Of a stretch of 64,000 nt of DNA, positions 22,618 to 34,382 are shown piece by piece (positions within the stretch are counted from its first letter, which is position 1; each line of letters starts with the position of its first letter). The stretch is from positions 89,287,583 to 89,351,582 of the forward strand of contig NC_133390.1 of the NCBI RefSeq assembly GCF_047511655.1, in the 5' to 3' direction. This stretch comes from Castor canadensis. Its lineage: Eukaryota; Chordata; Mammalia; Rodentia; Castoridae. The notes beneath the pieces were generated by a model, which did no database searches, was not told the DNA's origin, and saw nothing but the letters and a program-made list of their open reading frames with translations. Position numbers and translations under genes: made by a program.

Positions 22618-24136
22618 TACAATGGAGTTTATTGATGGTAACATGACAAGATAGAACTCCCCCAAACCCTCCTTTTCTTAGGGGCCTGTGATGAAAGCTG
22701 TGCCAAGAAGGGAAGATTTTCAGTGGGTTGGCAGGGGTTGAGTTGAGGCAAGGATTCTTCAGGATCTGAAGACCTCTCTGTTCCCCTCATGCTGTCACCA
22801 GAGCTGGTGGCCAAGAGGATTCTTACTCTTTGAAGGCCATGTGGACCAAAATGTCCACTATCTTGTATTTGTAGACAAATTCATCATCATACCATGAAAT
22901 GAGTTTGACAAAGTGGTCATTAAAGGCAATTCTATTCCCAGCATCCAAGGTAGAAGGGTCGGTGTCATTGTTAAAGTTGTAGGTGACCATCTATTTCTCA
23001 GTGTAACCTAGATGCCCTTTAGGGAGTTATGTGACGTCTACTTCACTTCTTTATGTCATCATATTTGACAGTTTTTCTCATATGGCAGGTGAAATCTACA
23101 CCCAACAATGTTACAAGTAGAGACACAGAAGGCCATGTCAATAAGCTCTTCATTCAGCTTAGAGATGAAATTGACCACAGCCTTGACAGTATCAGTAGAG
23201 GTAGGGATAATGTTCTGGGCATCCCACAGCCATTACGTGACAATTTCCCAGAAGGAACATTCATGATCTTCTGGATGACAGTCTTGACATGGGCTATAGT
23301 CATGAATCTCACCATAATGTCATGGATGTCCTTAGCTAAGTGGTCTAAGTATTAGATGGTGCTAGAGGCATTGTTGACATCTTTGATGGAGTTATAGTTT
23401 TCATGATTCATATCCATCGCAAGCATTGGGGCATCAGCACAGGGGGCAGAGATGGTGGCCCTTCTGGCTTCACCTTTCAAGTAAGCCAAATTTCCTCCAA
23501 TATAGTGAAGACACCAGAGGATTCCATAAGTTATCACTTTCTTTGGTGTTGGTAGGATCTCACTCCTAGAAAATGAGGATGAGTTTTATGTTGATGACAA
23601 GCTTCACATTCTCAGCCTTGACTGTACCACTGAACTTGGCAACAGTGGAGTCATACTAGAACCTGTAGACTATGTAGCTGAGGTTTATGAAGGTCACAAT
23701 ATCCACCATACTAGAATTAAAAGCACCTGTGGGGCCACTATGGGAAGGGGACTAGGAAGTAGAGAAGAAGGTCTGGCAGAGATGAAGCAATATGGGTTGA
23801 AATACACATATGCATAGAAACAACACAAGAAATCTCTCAGTATAGCTATCTTTACCTCAAACTTGCATAAACACTATATTTCTTTTATCTTTTATGTTTC
23901 TCTTCAACAAAGTCAGAGAATAAGAGGGTGGAACAGGTTCTGCCTGGAAGCGGGTGGAGGAGAGGAGGAAGGTGGCCCAAATAATATATACACATGTAAG
24001 TAAATGTAAAAATGATAAAAATAAAATTTAAAAAAGCAGCTCTGGTGACCAGGAACCCAAAACAGCCAAATCCATTTACTCCAACCTTCACCATGGTGTT
24101 TCAAGGACTTGGTTGGTGCTGCATGAGAAGACACAA
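22618..24136 (-). pseudogene. GAPDH pseudogene: Processed GAPDH pseudogene, split by an L1 insertion
   Basis: Intronless retrocopy of the glycolytic enzyme glyceraldehyde-3-phosphate dehydrogenase. The N-terminus MVKVGVNGFG is readable from 24094 downward, followed by CFGFLVTRAAF where the family has a GRIGRLVTRAAF-type segment. About 40 bases of 5'UTR-like sequence precede the ATG. A 0.3-kb L1 piece (23729-24032) breaks codon ~22. The copy resumes near 23727 and runs to a 3'UTR with 'ttaccatcaataaactc' near 22622-22640. The active-site segment reads NASSTI (about 23355) where the enzyme has the catalytic Cys of SNASCTTNC, so Cys is replaced by Ser. Frameshifts follow. No long poly-A remains. 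Clearly non-functional. Confidence 0.95.
23729..24032 (+). mobile_element. 5'-truncated L1 3'UTR inserted in the GAPDH pseudogene
   Basis: Matches the L1 3'UTR at 41565-41862 block for block: 'gaaggggactaggaagtaga', 'tctttacctcaaac', 'ttctcttcaacaaagtcaga', 'ggaacaggttctgcctgg', 'ggcccaaataatatatacac', then an A-rich tail. It separates 'ttaaaagcac' and 'ttaaaaaagcag' of GAPDH, giving a short TSD around aaaagca. Same young L1 family as the copies at 8381 and 34541. Confidence 0.9.
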
Positions 24137-24214
24137 CTCTCTATTGAATGAAGAGGAACAGAGAGCCTATTAGTTTTGAAATATCATTAGATCTTAGTTT
24201 CTTTACACGTAGCA

Positions 24215-24368
24215 CCTCTCTCATTCTTACAATAATCCTGTTAAGCAATACTTACCTCAGTTTTCAAATGATGAAATAGAAATAAGTGATATTAAATTAT
24301 TTTCTAAGGACCACAGTCCTAGAAAGTGATGTTTGGATCTGAAGTTACTCAGATTAATTCCAAAGCTG
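24215..24368 (-). repeat. MIR SINE fragment
   Basis: Reverse-complement MIR: 'cattcttacaataatcctgt', 'cctcagttttcaaatgatga', 'ggaccacagtcctagaaagt', 'gatgtttggatctgaagtta'. Confidence 0.7.
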
Positions 24369-24369
24369 A

Positions 24370-25574
24370 TGTATATTTTTCATCTCTAAAATTTATCAAA
24401 TGAAATAAATTGCTTTGTTTTGTTGGGGAGGGAGAAAGCAGGCTCTAAAGGTGAAATACTATGATTTTTATTGTTTAATTAATTATAGAGATTATTCTGA
24501 AAGCACACTGTGTCTCTGAAAGCACATTAAGAGTTTCTTAAAATTGTCAGAAAATAAAAGTATTATGTAATCTTAAGTATTATATTGTTTTATACCCTGG
24601 CCTCTACACTTTGTACAAACATCTTCTGCTTTATTTGTCTCATGTTAAGTGTGAATGAATGTGAAGAAACTGATCTACACTACCTAGTGGTGGTCTGCAT
24701 TATTGCTGAATGGTCAAAGGAGTTCGTCAGTACAGGAGCATGGCAATAATGATGAGGAGTGATGGAGTGAAGAAGTCACTTCCCTTTCAAGTTTCTTTTG
24801 ATAAACTTGCATTACATGAAGGAGGTAATCTTAGTTTATGCTATTTTTATTTAACATCACACTTGATAATCTCCCTTTTATCAAAGAAAGGGGAGATTCA
24901 GGCTCAAATCTTTGCTAGGAAACCTTGTTTGCATATATATGTATATACACATATTTATGTATGTATATATAGTTGTTTATTTTTTTAGTTATCTTCTATT
25001 TATAAGAATTGATTCTGGTTTTATACTTATGATAATTACAACTAGTTTTGATTTTAAAAATTTATAAAAATTTACTTGAGTAAAACAAAAGTGAGTCAAT
25101 TAAAAAATATTGAGTAAATAATAATGTACATGGTACCCCGTAATGGCAAAAAAATGTCATCAGGATTGTTTACAAATCATTGAAGTGTGAGAAATCATGA
25201 CCTATCCCAACCCTCTGAATTTACAAATAAGAGTCCAAGACCTAGATATGGGAGGAAAAAAAACTAGAGTCCAAATGTCCTTGTCTGTTGTCTTCACTAT
25301 TAACTTCCTTCATAATGTTCTCATACTCTTTTTCTCATTTCTATTCTTTTCTCTCTAAATATTTCTTTTATATCAGCATGAAATTTTTCTTTTGCTAAAA
25401 TTTAAGTGACACCTGCTTCTACTATATCCAGGTCATAATGTTGGCAGGTACATCTTAACTGAATTTTCAAGAAGCTTTCCCATCACTTAAGCTGCATGAA
25501 GGTCTGCATTTAACTGAAATCCACATGTTGATAACTGAAGTCATCGTCATTAAAGAACAATATGAAACTCTAAA
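24370..25574. other. Single-copy AT-rich DNA with a hairpin and a TA-rich tract
   Basis: A 12-bp stem (aatctccctttt at 24868-24879 with aaaggggagatt at 24887-24898, one G-U pair, 7-nt loop) is visible. 24930-24971 is a degenerate (TA/TG)n microsatellite. No gene is recognised. Confidence 0.45.
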
Positions 25575-25587
25575 ACACTAATTTTTT

Positions 25588-25680
25588 TCTTTATTAATTA
25601 TGGTTGTGCTGGGAGTACATTGTGGCATTTTAAAAAGTTATTACAGAATATTGAATATATCCTACTTGACTTCACCCCCA
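25588..25680 (-). mobile_element. Very short L1 3' end insertion with TSD
   Basis: 'ggttgtgctgggagtacatt', 'gtggcattttaaaaagttat' and 'ttgacttcaccccca' match the reversed 3' terminus of the L1 at 52892 ('tgttgtattgggagtacact ... gttgaattcaccct'). A poly-T start and flanking acactaattttt (25575-25587) / atactaattttt (25681-25692) mark a 5'-truncated retrotransposition of only ~95 bp. Confidence 0.8.
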
Positions 25681-25839
25681 ATACTAATTTTTATATGAAC
25701 AAGTTCTAAACATTCTTTCTTGATTTTAATGAACTCAAGCAAGCTCAGAAGATTCATTATCTAACAATTGTAGGTGCAGTAGCCAAAGCTAAATGCTGAG
25801 ACCATAAATGCAGTTGATTTAATTAAAGTTTATTAAATG

Positions 25840-26045
25840 TCAACTCGTTACCAGTCACTACTCTCAGAATTGAAGAAGCAAGATAAATTTAATATCCTAA
25901 TTACTATAATTTATTCGGCACATTTAATTCATTATGCCATTTAGTTCTTACAACAGCTCTCTAAGATAGAAGACTATTACCATAATTGATAGATGAAGGA
26001 AACGAGGTTTGCACACAGATCACAAGGGTTAAGATCAGAGTTTCA
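25840..26045 (-). repeat. MIR SINE, long copy
   Basis: Reverse-complement MIR running from the 'tttattaaatgtcaactcg' end through 'ttagttcttacaacagctct', 'ctattaccataattgataga' and 'tgaaggaaacgaggtttgca' to 'cacaagggttaagatcagag'. Confidence 0.75.
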
Positions 26046-26049
26046 GTAT

Positions 26050-27235
26050 GTTCGAGAGTAATCTTCATGTTCTTCATGTTATATTATTTTGCCTCTCAGA
26101 GTCTCAAAATCCAGTACTTAATAACATAGCAAGATATATGTGATGTTTATATATACAAATAGTCTATTTGAGGTATAAAAAGGAAGAACAATAATTTAGA
26201 ATATTCCAAATATCAAATGAATAGAAAAACATTACACATGACCAGTTTTCAAAGCTTCATGGAAGGTGAACACACCTTCCATACTTCTCTAACTTTGCTT
26301 AGGTTTTGCAAAGTGCAAAGGAAGTCTAGGATTCAAAGAAGTAAAGATGATTTGAAAGCTGCTTGAAGCAGAGAAATGTGAATGTTAAAACAACAGGTAA
26401 AAAGAGAGAATCCAGGGAATGGTGGACGACTGTCTGTTATGGCTAGAGAAAACAGTATAGGTTGATAAGAGGAGGAAGAGGAGAAGGGTTGACTTGGGGC
26501 CATGACATGATGAAGTTGAATTATAGGCTTTGGTCTTTGTTTTAGTGTCAAGTGGCCCACTGAAGACTCTTGAATGGGGAAATGTGTGAACAATCATGTT
26601 TTAAGAAGACCTATCTGGCAGAGGTATGCAGGTTGAATCAGGAAGAGAAATGAGTGAAGAAGCTGTGTCTGTGGATGTGTAATATCTTCATGATGATGAA
26701 GTCTTGGACTGAATTGCAACTATGTAGCCAAAAAGATAGGAAATTTCTAACCACTAAGTAACCAACCAGAGTTTATATATTCAGTGTTCCAAGTTTTGCT
26801 CTCTAGGTTTTCTCTTTATAAAAGGCTACAATAAGGAGTTGGGGTGGCTTAGGAATACCAGAGGTAATAAGCTAACACATCTTAAGATAATATACTTCAG
26901 GATAAAGTGAAACACCAGTGCACTTGGCACTAAAGACAGTACTTCACAGAACTAGCAGAAGGGGCTGGGGAAAAACTTCAAAATCAGATAAACCCATATA
27001 TGTATGAATGACAAAAAGAATAACATACATAGAGCAAACAGCAATTGTTCTGTAACTGTCTGAAGGCCTTGTTCAAACCAAAACTATGGAAAAAATTCTT
27101 TAATTCTTTTGGAATTCTACCTTAACAAGGTATTATCTCAGTGAGCTCCCTACATGTTGCCTGCTAAGAAAGTATTGTATAGCTTGAAAATGGCTGCCTA
27201 TTCTGACCTGTAACTGCTTGGTGGTAATTTGCAGT
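26050..27235. other. Single-copy DNA, possible very old repeat
   Basis: 26500-26640 ('actgaagactcttgaatggg', 'aagaagacctatctggcaga') has the flavour of a widespread ancient mammalian repeat but cannot be assigned. Nothing else is recognised. Confidence 0.35.
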
Positions 27236-27239
27236 CATG

Positions 27240-27530
27240 TATATTTTCTGTTTGCCTTATTATTTGACTGCCAATTTATGAAGCATAATTAAGACCTAGT
27301 AAGCTATAAATAAGGTAAAGTTATACTTTCTGGCAAATTCTTTAATGTGACTGATTACCCTTGGCACAAAAACTACATTTACACGAGCTTCTTAAATAAA
27401 AACTGCATAATGATCTTTCCATCTGTCAAAGTCGCATAATTAAAGGCATCGGCAGTGCATAGAATTAGCACTTCAGGTTTTGTTCACAGGTTTGGACAGC
27501 ATCCATCATAGTTTGACAGATGGAATTGTT
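27240..27530. promoter_or_regulatory. Candidate non-coding regulatory element with 14-bp inverted repeat
   Basis: ttccatctgtcaaa (27417-27430) and its exact reverse complement tttgacagatggaa (27512-27525) face each other 81 bases apart. Each arm overlaps a CATCTG/CAGATG E-box and a CTGTCA/TGACAG motif of the kind bound by TALE homeodomain factors. Several TAATTA-like cores lie upstream ('gcataattaagac', 'gcataattaaaggc'), and rare CpGs are present in an otherwise AT-rich, repeat-free stretch. Function is inference only. Confidence 0.25.
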
Positions 27531-27811
27531 TTTTTCTTTATTTCTCCATTTTGCTCTCATTTCTACAGCTATATAGTCCTATTGAGAGCCCTTAGAAGAC
27601 TAAGAGTCATAGGCCCAGGCAGGATCTTTTGGCTTGCTTCATTATTTATCACCAGACATAAGCTGAGACTCTAACTGGATGCCATTAGAAAGGATCAATC
27701 TGCTCTGTTACCCCTTTGACACAGAGCTATTACAAGGGTACACAAGGACACCTGGCATTCTCTAGTGAGAAAGAGGAAAGATAACATCCTTGCTTCTTGG
27801 AGGCATTTTTT

Positions 27812-28075
27812 GAGCACCTGCTATATAGTCAGTTGTTGGTGTTATACAGAATTATACACGACTCATCTCTTTTACCTGCATAGTCTAGCTGTATTACCAC
27901 TTTATCTGATAATTATCATGATAATTGCTAGAGTTGTTGAGTTTCATAAAACAGGCACAGTCCTCAAATATTCTCATTTTATAAATGAAGAAACTGAGAC
28001 ACAGAGAGATAAAATATTGCCTAAAGTCACATACTTAGTAACAGAATCACAATTTAACTCTCTACTCAGAAAAAT
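27812..28075 (-). repeat. MIR SINE, near complete
   Basis: Full reversed MIR: 'gagcacctgctatatagtca', a middle including 'tctgataattatcatgat', then 'ctcattttataaatgaagaa', 'actgagacacagagagataa', 'aaagtcacatacttagtaac', 'agaatcacaatttaactc'. One of the best preserved MIR copies here. Confidence 0.85.
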
Positions 28076-28079
28076 CTTC

Positions 28080-28264
28080 ATAAATGGATAACTGTGGCTA
28101 AGTAATAAGCAGGCTGATTTATTTCCTTTCCATATGCATAAGAATGTCCATAAGGATGAGAAAGTAAAAAATTGATAAATCCATTACTCAACTTGAGATG
28201 GATATGCAGCAATTTTCAAATCAGTAGAGGGCTGTGTTCCAAAAGTATATAGGGAGATTAGCTA
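28080..28264. other. Short stretch, nothing recognised
   Basis: No recognisable gene or repeat; it may be the diverged upstream part of the L1M piece that follows. Confidence 0.35.
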
Positions 28265-28450
28265 TTTGGCATTTATTCTTGAAATGATATGATGTCTGAG
28301 ATTTGCTGTAAAAACAATGGTATGATGAGATTAAATAAGATTGTTAATGAGTTGGTAATTGTTGAAGCTGAGTGAGAGACACAGGAGGTTATAATACTAT
28401 TCCCTGTACATTTGTGTTTTAAATGTTCTATAATAAAGTTAAAAAAGAAA
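28265..28450 (+). mobile_element. Old L1M 3' end
   Basis: 'tgatgtctgagatttgctgt', 'taataagattg'-like middle, 'taattgttgaagctgagtga', 'ataatactattccctgtaca' and 'gttctataataaagttaaaa' follow the L1M 3'UTR ending (...ttccataataaaaagtt + poly-A). Confidence 0.8.
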
Positions 28451-28679
28451 CTTATGAGACTCTAGCAGGCTCACTGAAGAAATTTATAGATTCATATATG
28501 GAAATGACTGTATAGAACAATCCACATGAAATTCTCAAGAATCTTTGCTACCACACTAACAAATGCTTTTCCTAGAGAATGTGTGTCAGTTTATAAGAAC
28601 TCAGATAGCTATTCATATTGTCAGAAATAGTTTGTTTCTAAGTTCCCTTTTATGTCTAAGAATCTGCTAGGTGACTAGG

Positions 28680-29195
28680 TTAGACTGGGTCCTCTGGACA
28701 AAAAGAATGAATAGGAAATATATATAGGTAATATGCATCTGTGTGTGTGTATACAGAGAAGGACTTATTATAAGGAATTGGCTCATATTATTATGGAGAA
28801 TAAGCAGTCAAGGATCTACAGTTGGCAAGCTGGAGACCAAGGAGAGCTGATTATGTAGTTCAAGCTCCTGTTCAAGTATGAAGGCCTGAGACCCAATAGA
28901 ACCAATGGTGTAAATTCTAATCTGAGTCCAAGTTCAATGGCGGAAGACTGATGTCCCAGCTTGAAGATAGTTAAAGAGAACAAACTCTCTGTTCTACCTT
29001 TTGTTCTATTCAGTCCTTTAATGGATTACATAAGGCCTACCCACTATAGTAGGCATCTGCTTTACTATTTTGCCAATCCAAATCTTAATCATATCCAGAA
29101 ATAGTCTCACAATCACACTCAGAATAACATTTAACCAAATATCCGGGCACCCCACAATCCAATCAAATTGACATAATCTTTACCATCATGGTGCT
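28680..29195 (+). repeat. Ancient interspersed repeat (L1M 3'UTR-like or LTR), family uncertain
   Basis: A well-known mammalian repeat pattern: 'ttattataaggaattggctc', 'attattatggagaataagca', 'ggcaagctggagaccaagga', 'ttttgttctattcagtcctt', 'ggattacataaggcctaccc', 'aaatatccgggcaccccaca', 'atcaaattgacataat'. I recognise it as a dispersed repeat but cannot name the family from memory with confidence. Confidence 0.6.
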
Positions 29196-29420
29196 TAATA
29201 AATCACAGTACATTCAGAGGGAAAAGAAATTTAAAGAACTAGGTAAATCTGTTACCTAATAAACCTCTTGGTCCCTTGGTGAATCCATGATAACAATACA
29301 CCTGCTGTGATTCCAGGAATTTAATAGATCCCCAAGTTAAAAATCCCTGAGCAGAAAGTTTTCTACTCACCTCACAATCGGCTATATTGGAGAGATTTCT
29401 GTGGTCTTTTTCTTACAGTT

Positions 29421-29493
29421 GTAACTTCTTCTAATTCCTTCCTTCTTTATTTTATTCCTTCTTTCTTTTCTGCCTTCCTTCTTCCCTTCCAGG
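29421..29493. repeat. Polypyrimidine (CCTT/TTTC)n tract
   Basis: Almost pure pyrimidine on the plus strand with interrupted ttcc/ctttc units. Confidence 0.8.
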
Positions 29494-29494
29494 G

Positions 29495-29580
29495 AAAAGT
29501 ATTTCTCAAATGCTATGTATGTACACGGTACTAGGAATACAGAAGTGAATCACAGATACTGTCCCAATGAGAATCAGCTC
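29495..29580 (-). repeat. L2 LINE 3' end fragment
   Basis: Reversed L2 tail: 'caaatgctatgtatgtacac', 'ggtactaggaatacagaagt', 'gaatcacagatactgtccca' (cf. actgtgctaggcgctggggatacaatgatgaacaagacagt). Confidence 0.6.
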
Positions 29581-29584
29581 TTAA

Positions 29585-29905
29585 TTTGTGTGTAAAAGAG
29601 ACTTAGAAGTTACATTTGGTATAAAGGAGGATAGGAACTTGTCTTGAATCTTATTTTTTTATAACACTTAAAATAGCAGTAGTAAAATGCAAATTGTCCA
29701 TATCAAATAAACATGGAAAGATCCTAGAGAAGCCATAGCCAACTTCCCATCCCTTGGTTCTGTCACTAGCCCTGACACCCCTGACAAAAAACAAAATAAT
29801 GTCTCATTGCCAAATGTCAAGAAAAATATAGGACATTCTAGGTGTACAATGAAGCTTAATTTAGAGTGGGTGTCTTTCTAATTGAGAGACATTTAAGTTG
29901 GGTCT
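29585..29905. other. Single-copy DNA, nothing recognised
   Basis: No gene or repeat identified. Confidence 0.4.
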
Positions 29906-29909
29906 TAAA

Positions 29910-30318
29910 TGAGGCTGTATGAGTTTGCTGTGGCTACATAACAAAATACCAAAGACTAGATAGCTTAAACAACAGAAATTTATTTGCTCATATCTTTGAA
30001 AACTAGAAGTTCAAGATCAAGATTTTAGTAGGTTTACTTTCTTCTGAGGCTTCTCTTCTTATTTTACAGGTGGTTATATTCTCACTATGCCTTTGCCTGT
30101 TTACCCATTGATTTGTATGTTATCTTTGTCCTAATTGCTTGTTATTAAGGTCACGAGTCATACTGAATTAGAGCTCACCCATATGACCTAATTTTATCTT
30201 AGTTCCTACTTTAAAGTCCCTGTCCCCAAAATACAGTAATATTCAGAGATATGGAGTACATTAATCAATATCTGAATTTCGGGTGGACGAAAATCAGCCA
30301 CTAACAGGGGTCATCTGG
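29910..30318 (-). repeat. MaLR-type solo LTR (MLT1/MST-like)
   Basis: On the plus strand it starts 'gagtttgctgtggctacata', continues 'acaaaataccaaagactaga', 'taaacaacagaaatttattt', 'gaagttcaagatcaagattt', 'cttctgaggcttctcttctt', 'aaggtcacgagtcatactga', and ends 'ctgaatttcgggtggacgaa' 'aatcagccactaac'. This is the reverse of a MaLR LTR whose AATAAA-type polyadenylation block lies at the left. No internal retroviral-like sequence is attached. Confidence 0.8.
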
Positions 30319-30319
30319 G

Positions 30320-33300
30320 AAAAAGGGATTACAGGTAGAATTGAGAAGTACAATATAGATTTGGTGACAAAGTATAAAGAAACTCCTGTAATAAATCCTA
30401 TTTTTCTATGATGTTTCGAGCAATGTCATTGACAGAAAATGGCAATGATGGACAAAAGGGAGGAGAAGTCAAAGAACAGAAAAGGTATGAACTACAGTTA
30501 CTATAGGTAGAAAATCAAGCTTGTTAGAGAAAAAGATTTCTGGACAATGTCAAAGGCACCTGAACATTATAAATATGCCTGGATGGGGACACAGTGTGTT
30601 TTTTTTTCTGCCATTCATCCACTTAGCTGCTCTGGTGAAGGCTCAGCAAAGATGAATGGTGGGGTTATTCAGGATGCAATTTTGTCAGAGAGGTGTGATA
30701 GAGAGGTGAGGTACTTGGAAGTCCTGGTGATACTAGGCAGTGGAATCTGAGCTGATAAAGATGGTATTGAAGGAAGGAAGGGAACAATGGATATAGCAGA
30801 AAAAGGTAAACCAATGAATTAGTAGTAGGAAATTTATTTAATGTCATTCTATTCCCTAGGCTTTTGACATGCAGAAGTACTTGCTTTATTTACATACAAC
30901 AAGCTCTAAAGAAACCTAGCTCTGTTTATACAATAGAACTGTGTATACTTTCCCAGAAAGACTACTCTATGAGGCTAAAAAAGATTCTCTTTATCTTTCC
31001 AAATAGTCCCTGGATAGGAAAACTCAAATCACTTTGTTGTTTTTACTAAGCATATGGAGACCTGTAGACTCACTCTCTTTACCTCCACCATCCTCCTCAT
31101 GCCCCACTGCTTATAGTTAAAATGACATCCAAAATAGCTCTGAAGAGCTGCTTTTAGTTCTTACATATTTGAAAAAGAGGAGGTTAATGCCCAGAAACCT
31201 TGATCATCCTAAGTAAGACTATAGATCTAAATGTCAAATGCTAACTGAAATTCATCAAAGGACCTGCTTTCAAAATGGTAGAATTCATTATTTTCGGAAT
31301 TTCCATTGCTCATTATTTAAAGTCCCTGGCTTTTCACTGCATTATAAGCACATGCAAAATTTATTTTGCACAAGTATGTCAAGTAATGCTTTCTGACCAA
31401 CCAAATGGACTTGATTTAAAAACTGTAGGAATGGGCTCAATCCCAACTGCATTAACTGGTAAAATATTTATGATCCACAGAACCATAATATATGTACAAA
31501 TGTAAGTGTGGTATTAGGTGGCCCAGATACCAGCTGGGAGTGCCTTCTTTATGATTAGATCAGCTGCTCTAGATCCCATCTTTTATGTCATTTGGTACTA
31601 TGGGCTACTGGATAGAAAATACAGAGAAGATACAAGGAAGAAAAACTGAGAAAAACCACACAAGACCTGCATCTAAAAACACATAAGATATCATCTTCAG
31701 TCAGAGATACTATGGGGAAATTGATCTCAATATAGGATCAGCCAGAATGAAGAGGTAGAGAGATAGAGAAACCCCTTCACCTGCTGCTGGAAGTATATAC
31801 TTCTAACAGGTAATTGATATTTAAGAAATAGATGAAATAAATTTTGAGTTAAGTCTTCTTGTCTTTAAACAGTTCAAGTTTTGATAAATACTGATATGCT
31901 GTAGGAAAGAAATAGAACTGGTGAAATAGCAGTGACTAAAGGATAATCAATTTAATGGAGAAGTTGCTATAAGCAAAACAAAAATATCTTAACAAAAATA
32001 CATCTGAATAACACATCTCTTATAATTACTCTTCTGTCAAATGAGTTGTTATTTTCTCTACATTCAAGTCTATAATTTTTAAAAATCCAGTTTGCTAAAT
32101 TCTAATGATATTTTAAAAATTCATCAGGGATATTATCTTTTCCAGGAAGAATAATGATTTAATCAAAAGTCTCTAACTTCTTTTATCTATTAATATGATT
32201 CTTAAAATGAAGGAATGAATTGGTGATTCATGTATTTCAGCATTGATCAGCTAGAACAAAGTGTAATACTTACTATATTGGAGATGCTCTTTGAATAGTT
32301 TCCCAGACAGACACATTTATTCCAGTAATTCCATTGTCCAAATATGAATTTTGCAAGTGTTTCTTTGAATGATAGCATTACAAAAAGTATTATTAAGGTA
32401 ATGTTTTTAATGTGAAAACAACACTCATATATTAATATATTCTAAAATACTCAAATTTTATCTGACTTCTCTGTCCCTCTTTTATTTGAATATCTTGCAC
32501 CAAATGTACAACCTAGTGTTCTAGGTACAGATAAAGATGATTCCAAATCAACATGAAAAATAAAAAGTCTTACCATTATTTTATGTTTGTTGAGACAAAA
32601 ATGCAATATTGTACATGGAGGAGTTTATTTGGGTCTTGACAAATATTATTGTGGAATTATTGTTTTACTGGCTCACAGAAAATGAAGCTACATATATTTA
32701 AGCAGACCTATGACAATACTGTACAAAAAATAAAAATGTCATTACAGAATACTGGCATCATTGTATATACAAAAAAAAGCAGCGGAACAACTTTAAGGCA
32801 TTTTGAGATTTCAAAAAGATCCATTCTAATTTTAGCAAATCTCATATTTTGTTTACTCCTGGAAAAAACTAGAATGCAAAAATGATTCAAATAAAACTGT
32901 TATATCAAAAAACAGAAGAATCAAGGGAAGATTTAGAGTACATATTTCAAAGAAACAAGAGATTATAGAAATAGGAAGTGATGCATAATTTATGACAAAT
33001 CTTGGTATTTTTGAAATATCCTTAAATTTTAGATGGAAACATAGAAGTTTTTATAAACTCTGTTCTGTGATGAACCTCAGAGAAATTTTTATATTTGTAT
33101 AATAATTTAGAAGTGCTCTTTCAAAAGAAAATCTGTGAGTTGAAGATTTTCTAATGTAAAAGTGTGTGTTCCTATTTGAAACGCTGAATTGAAAATTGGC
33201 AGTACCTAATAAGTATGACATGTGAATCACACGTGCCGTTTTTGTTAATGAGAAAAAGGGGGAAAGGTTTTATCTTAAGACAGTAAAATTGTTGATACAG

Positions 33301-33995
33301 GACTTAAAATGTGCCTTAACAAGAAAATGCTATCATTTGTGATTTAATGATGCTGAAACATAAATATGCCTCTTATTGCCTCATAAAATCTATGGATATA
33401 GAGTAATCTCTCTCTAACAAGGTCTTCAAATCTATATATGTTTACTAAGTATTTTGGGTAGAGTTACACTATGGTACACTGGCATAAGTTTAAACTCTAT
33501 AAGCAAGCCATAGTTAACTAAGTTATTCAAGTAATAGGTTAACCAGAAAGTTGCATATGGCAAATAAGAAATTATTTTTGGAAAGCCCAGGTATCTGAAA
33601 ATATAACTTTTATCATAATATAACCATTCACTTTTTTGAGAATTATACAATGTTAATGGTCAATTTTCACCTAAGCAGCATATGTAAAAAAATGGCTTGA
33701 CAGAAAACAAAGACAATCTACATACTTTTGTAAGCTTGTAATGATATTGCCTAAGGCAGAATAATTGCCAAAAATGCTCAATAGATATTTATGATATAAT
33801 GCTTAATATATATTATAATGTGAAATTATTATATTTACTTATAATAACAGAGTTAATTTTTTCATTTGTCCATTTCAAGTAAAGGTAAATCAAATTCTCT
33901 CTAAAATGAAATTTGTAAATACAAAGACTGATAAAAAGTAGTGATCCCTTCCATCACCACAGAGGTGTGCCACACTGTTTGGGATCCTGGCTTTA
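30320..33995. other. Long single-copy AT-rich DNA, nothing recognised
   Basis: Short frames (60-78 codons) on both strands lack motifs. I see no SINE, LINE or exon, making this one of the largest repeat-poor intervals in the window. Confidence 0.45.
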
Positions 33996-33997
33996 GC

Positions 33998-34375
33998 AGT
34001 TTCCTAAAACTACTGTAATGAAGTGCTACAAGTTAGTGACATAAAACAACATAAGTTTATCCTCTCACAGTACTGGAGGCTAGAAGTCTGAAGTCAAGGT
34101 GCTGGCAAAGCTTTGACTTTCTAATGGCTCTAAAGAATAATCCTTCTTCCTGGTGGTTGCCACCAATCCTTGGGACATTTGGTTTATAGACAGACACATT
34201 TGTCTTATCTTTATCTCTGTCTTCACATGGTCTTCTATCTGTCTCTGGATCCAAATTTCCCTTTTCCTTTTAAGACAGCAGTCATTGGATTAGGACACTT
34301 CATATTCCAGTATAACCTTATCTTAGCTTGATTACATCTGCAAAGTTTGTATTTCAAAATAAGACCACATTCAGA
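33998..34375 (-). repeat. MaLR-type LTR, left part of split copy
   Basis: Reversed MaLR LTR: 'cctaaaactactgtaatgaa', 'aaacaacataagtttatcct', 'ggaggctagaagtctgaagt', 'ctgtcttcacatggtcttct', 'agcagtcattggattaggac', 'aaataagaccacattcag'. It stops at 34375, and the missing tail of the LTR is found at 43361-43430, so 34376-43339 is inserted DNA. Confidence 0.85.
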
Positions 34376-34382
34376 AAATTGA

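Noticed and set aside
23053..23355. A 100-codon open frame on the plus strand
   Set aside because: It is the antisense of the GAPDH pseudogene and has no independent support.
26500..26640. Named ancient repeat family
   Set aside because: Resembles a widespread old mammalian repeat, but too diverged for me to assign a family or boundaries.
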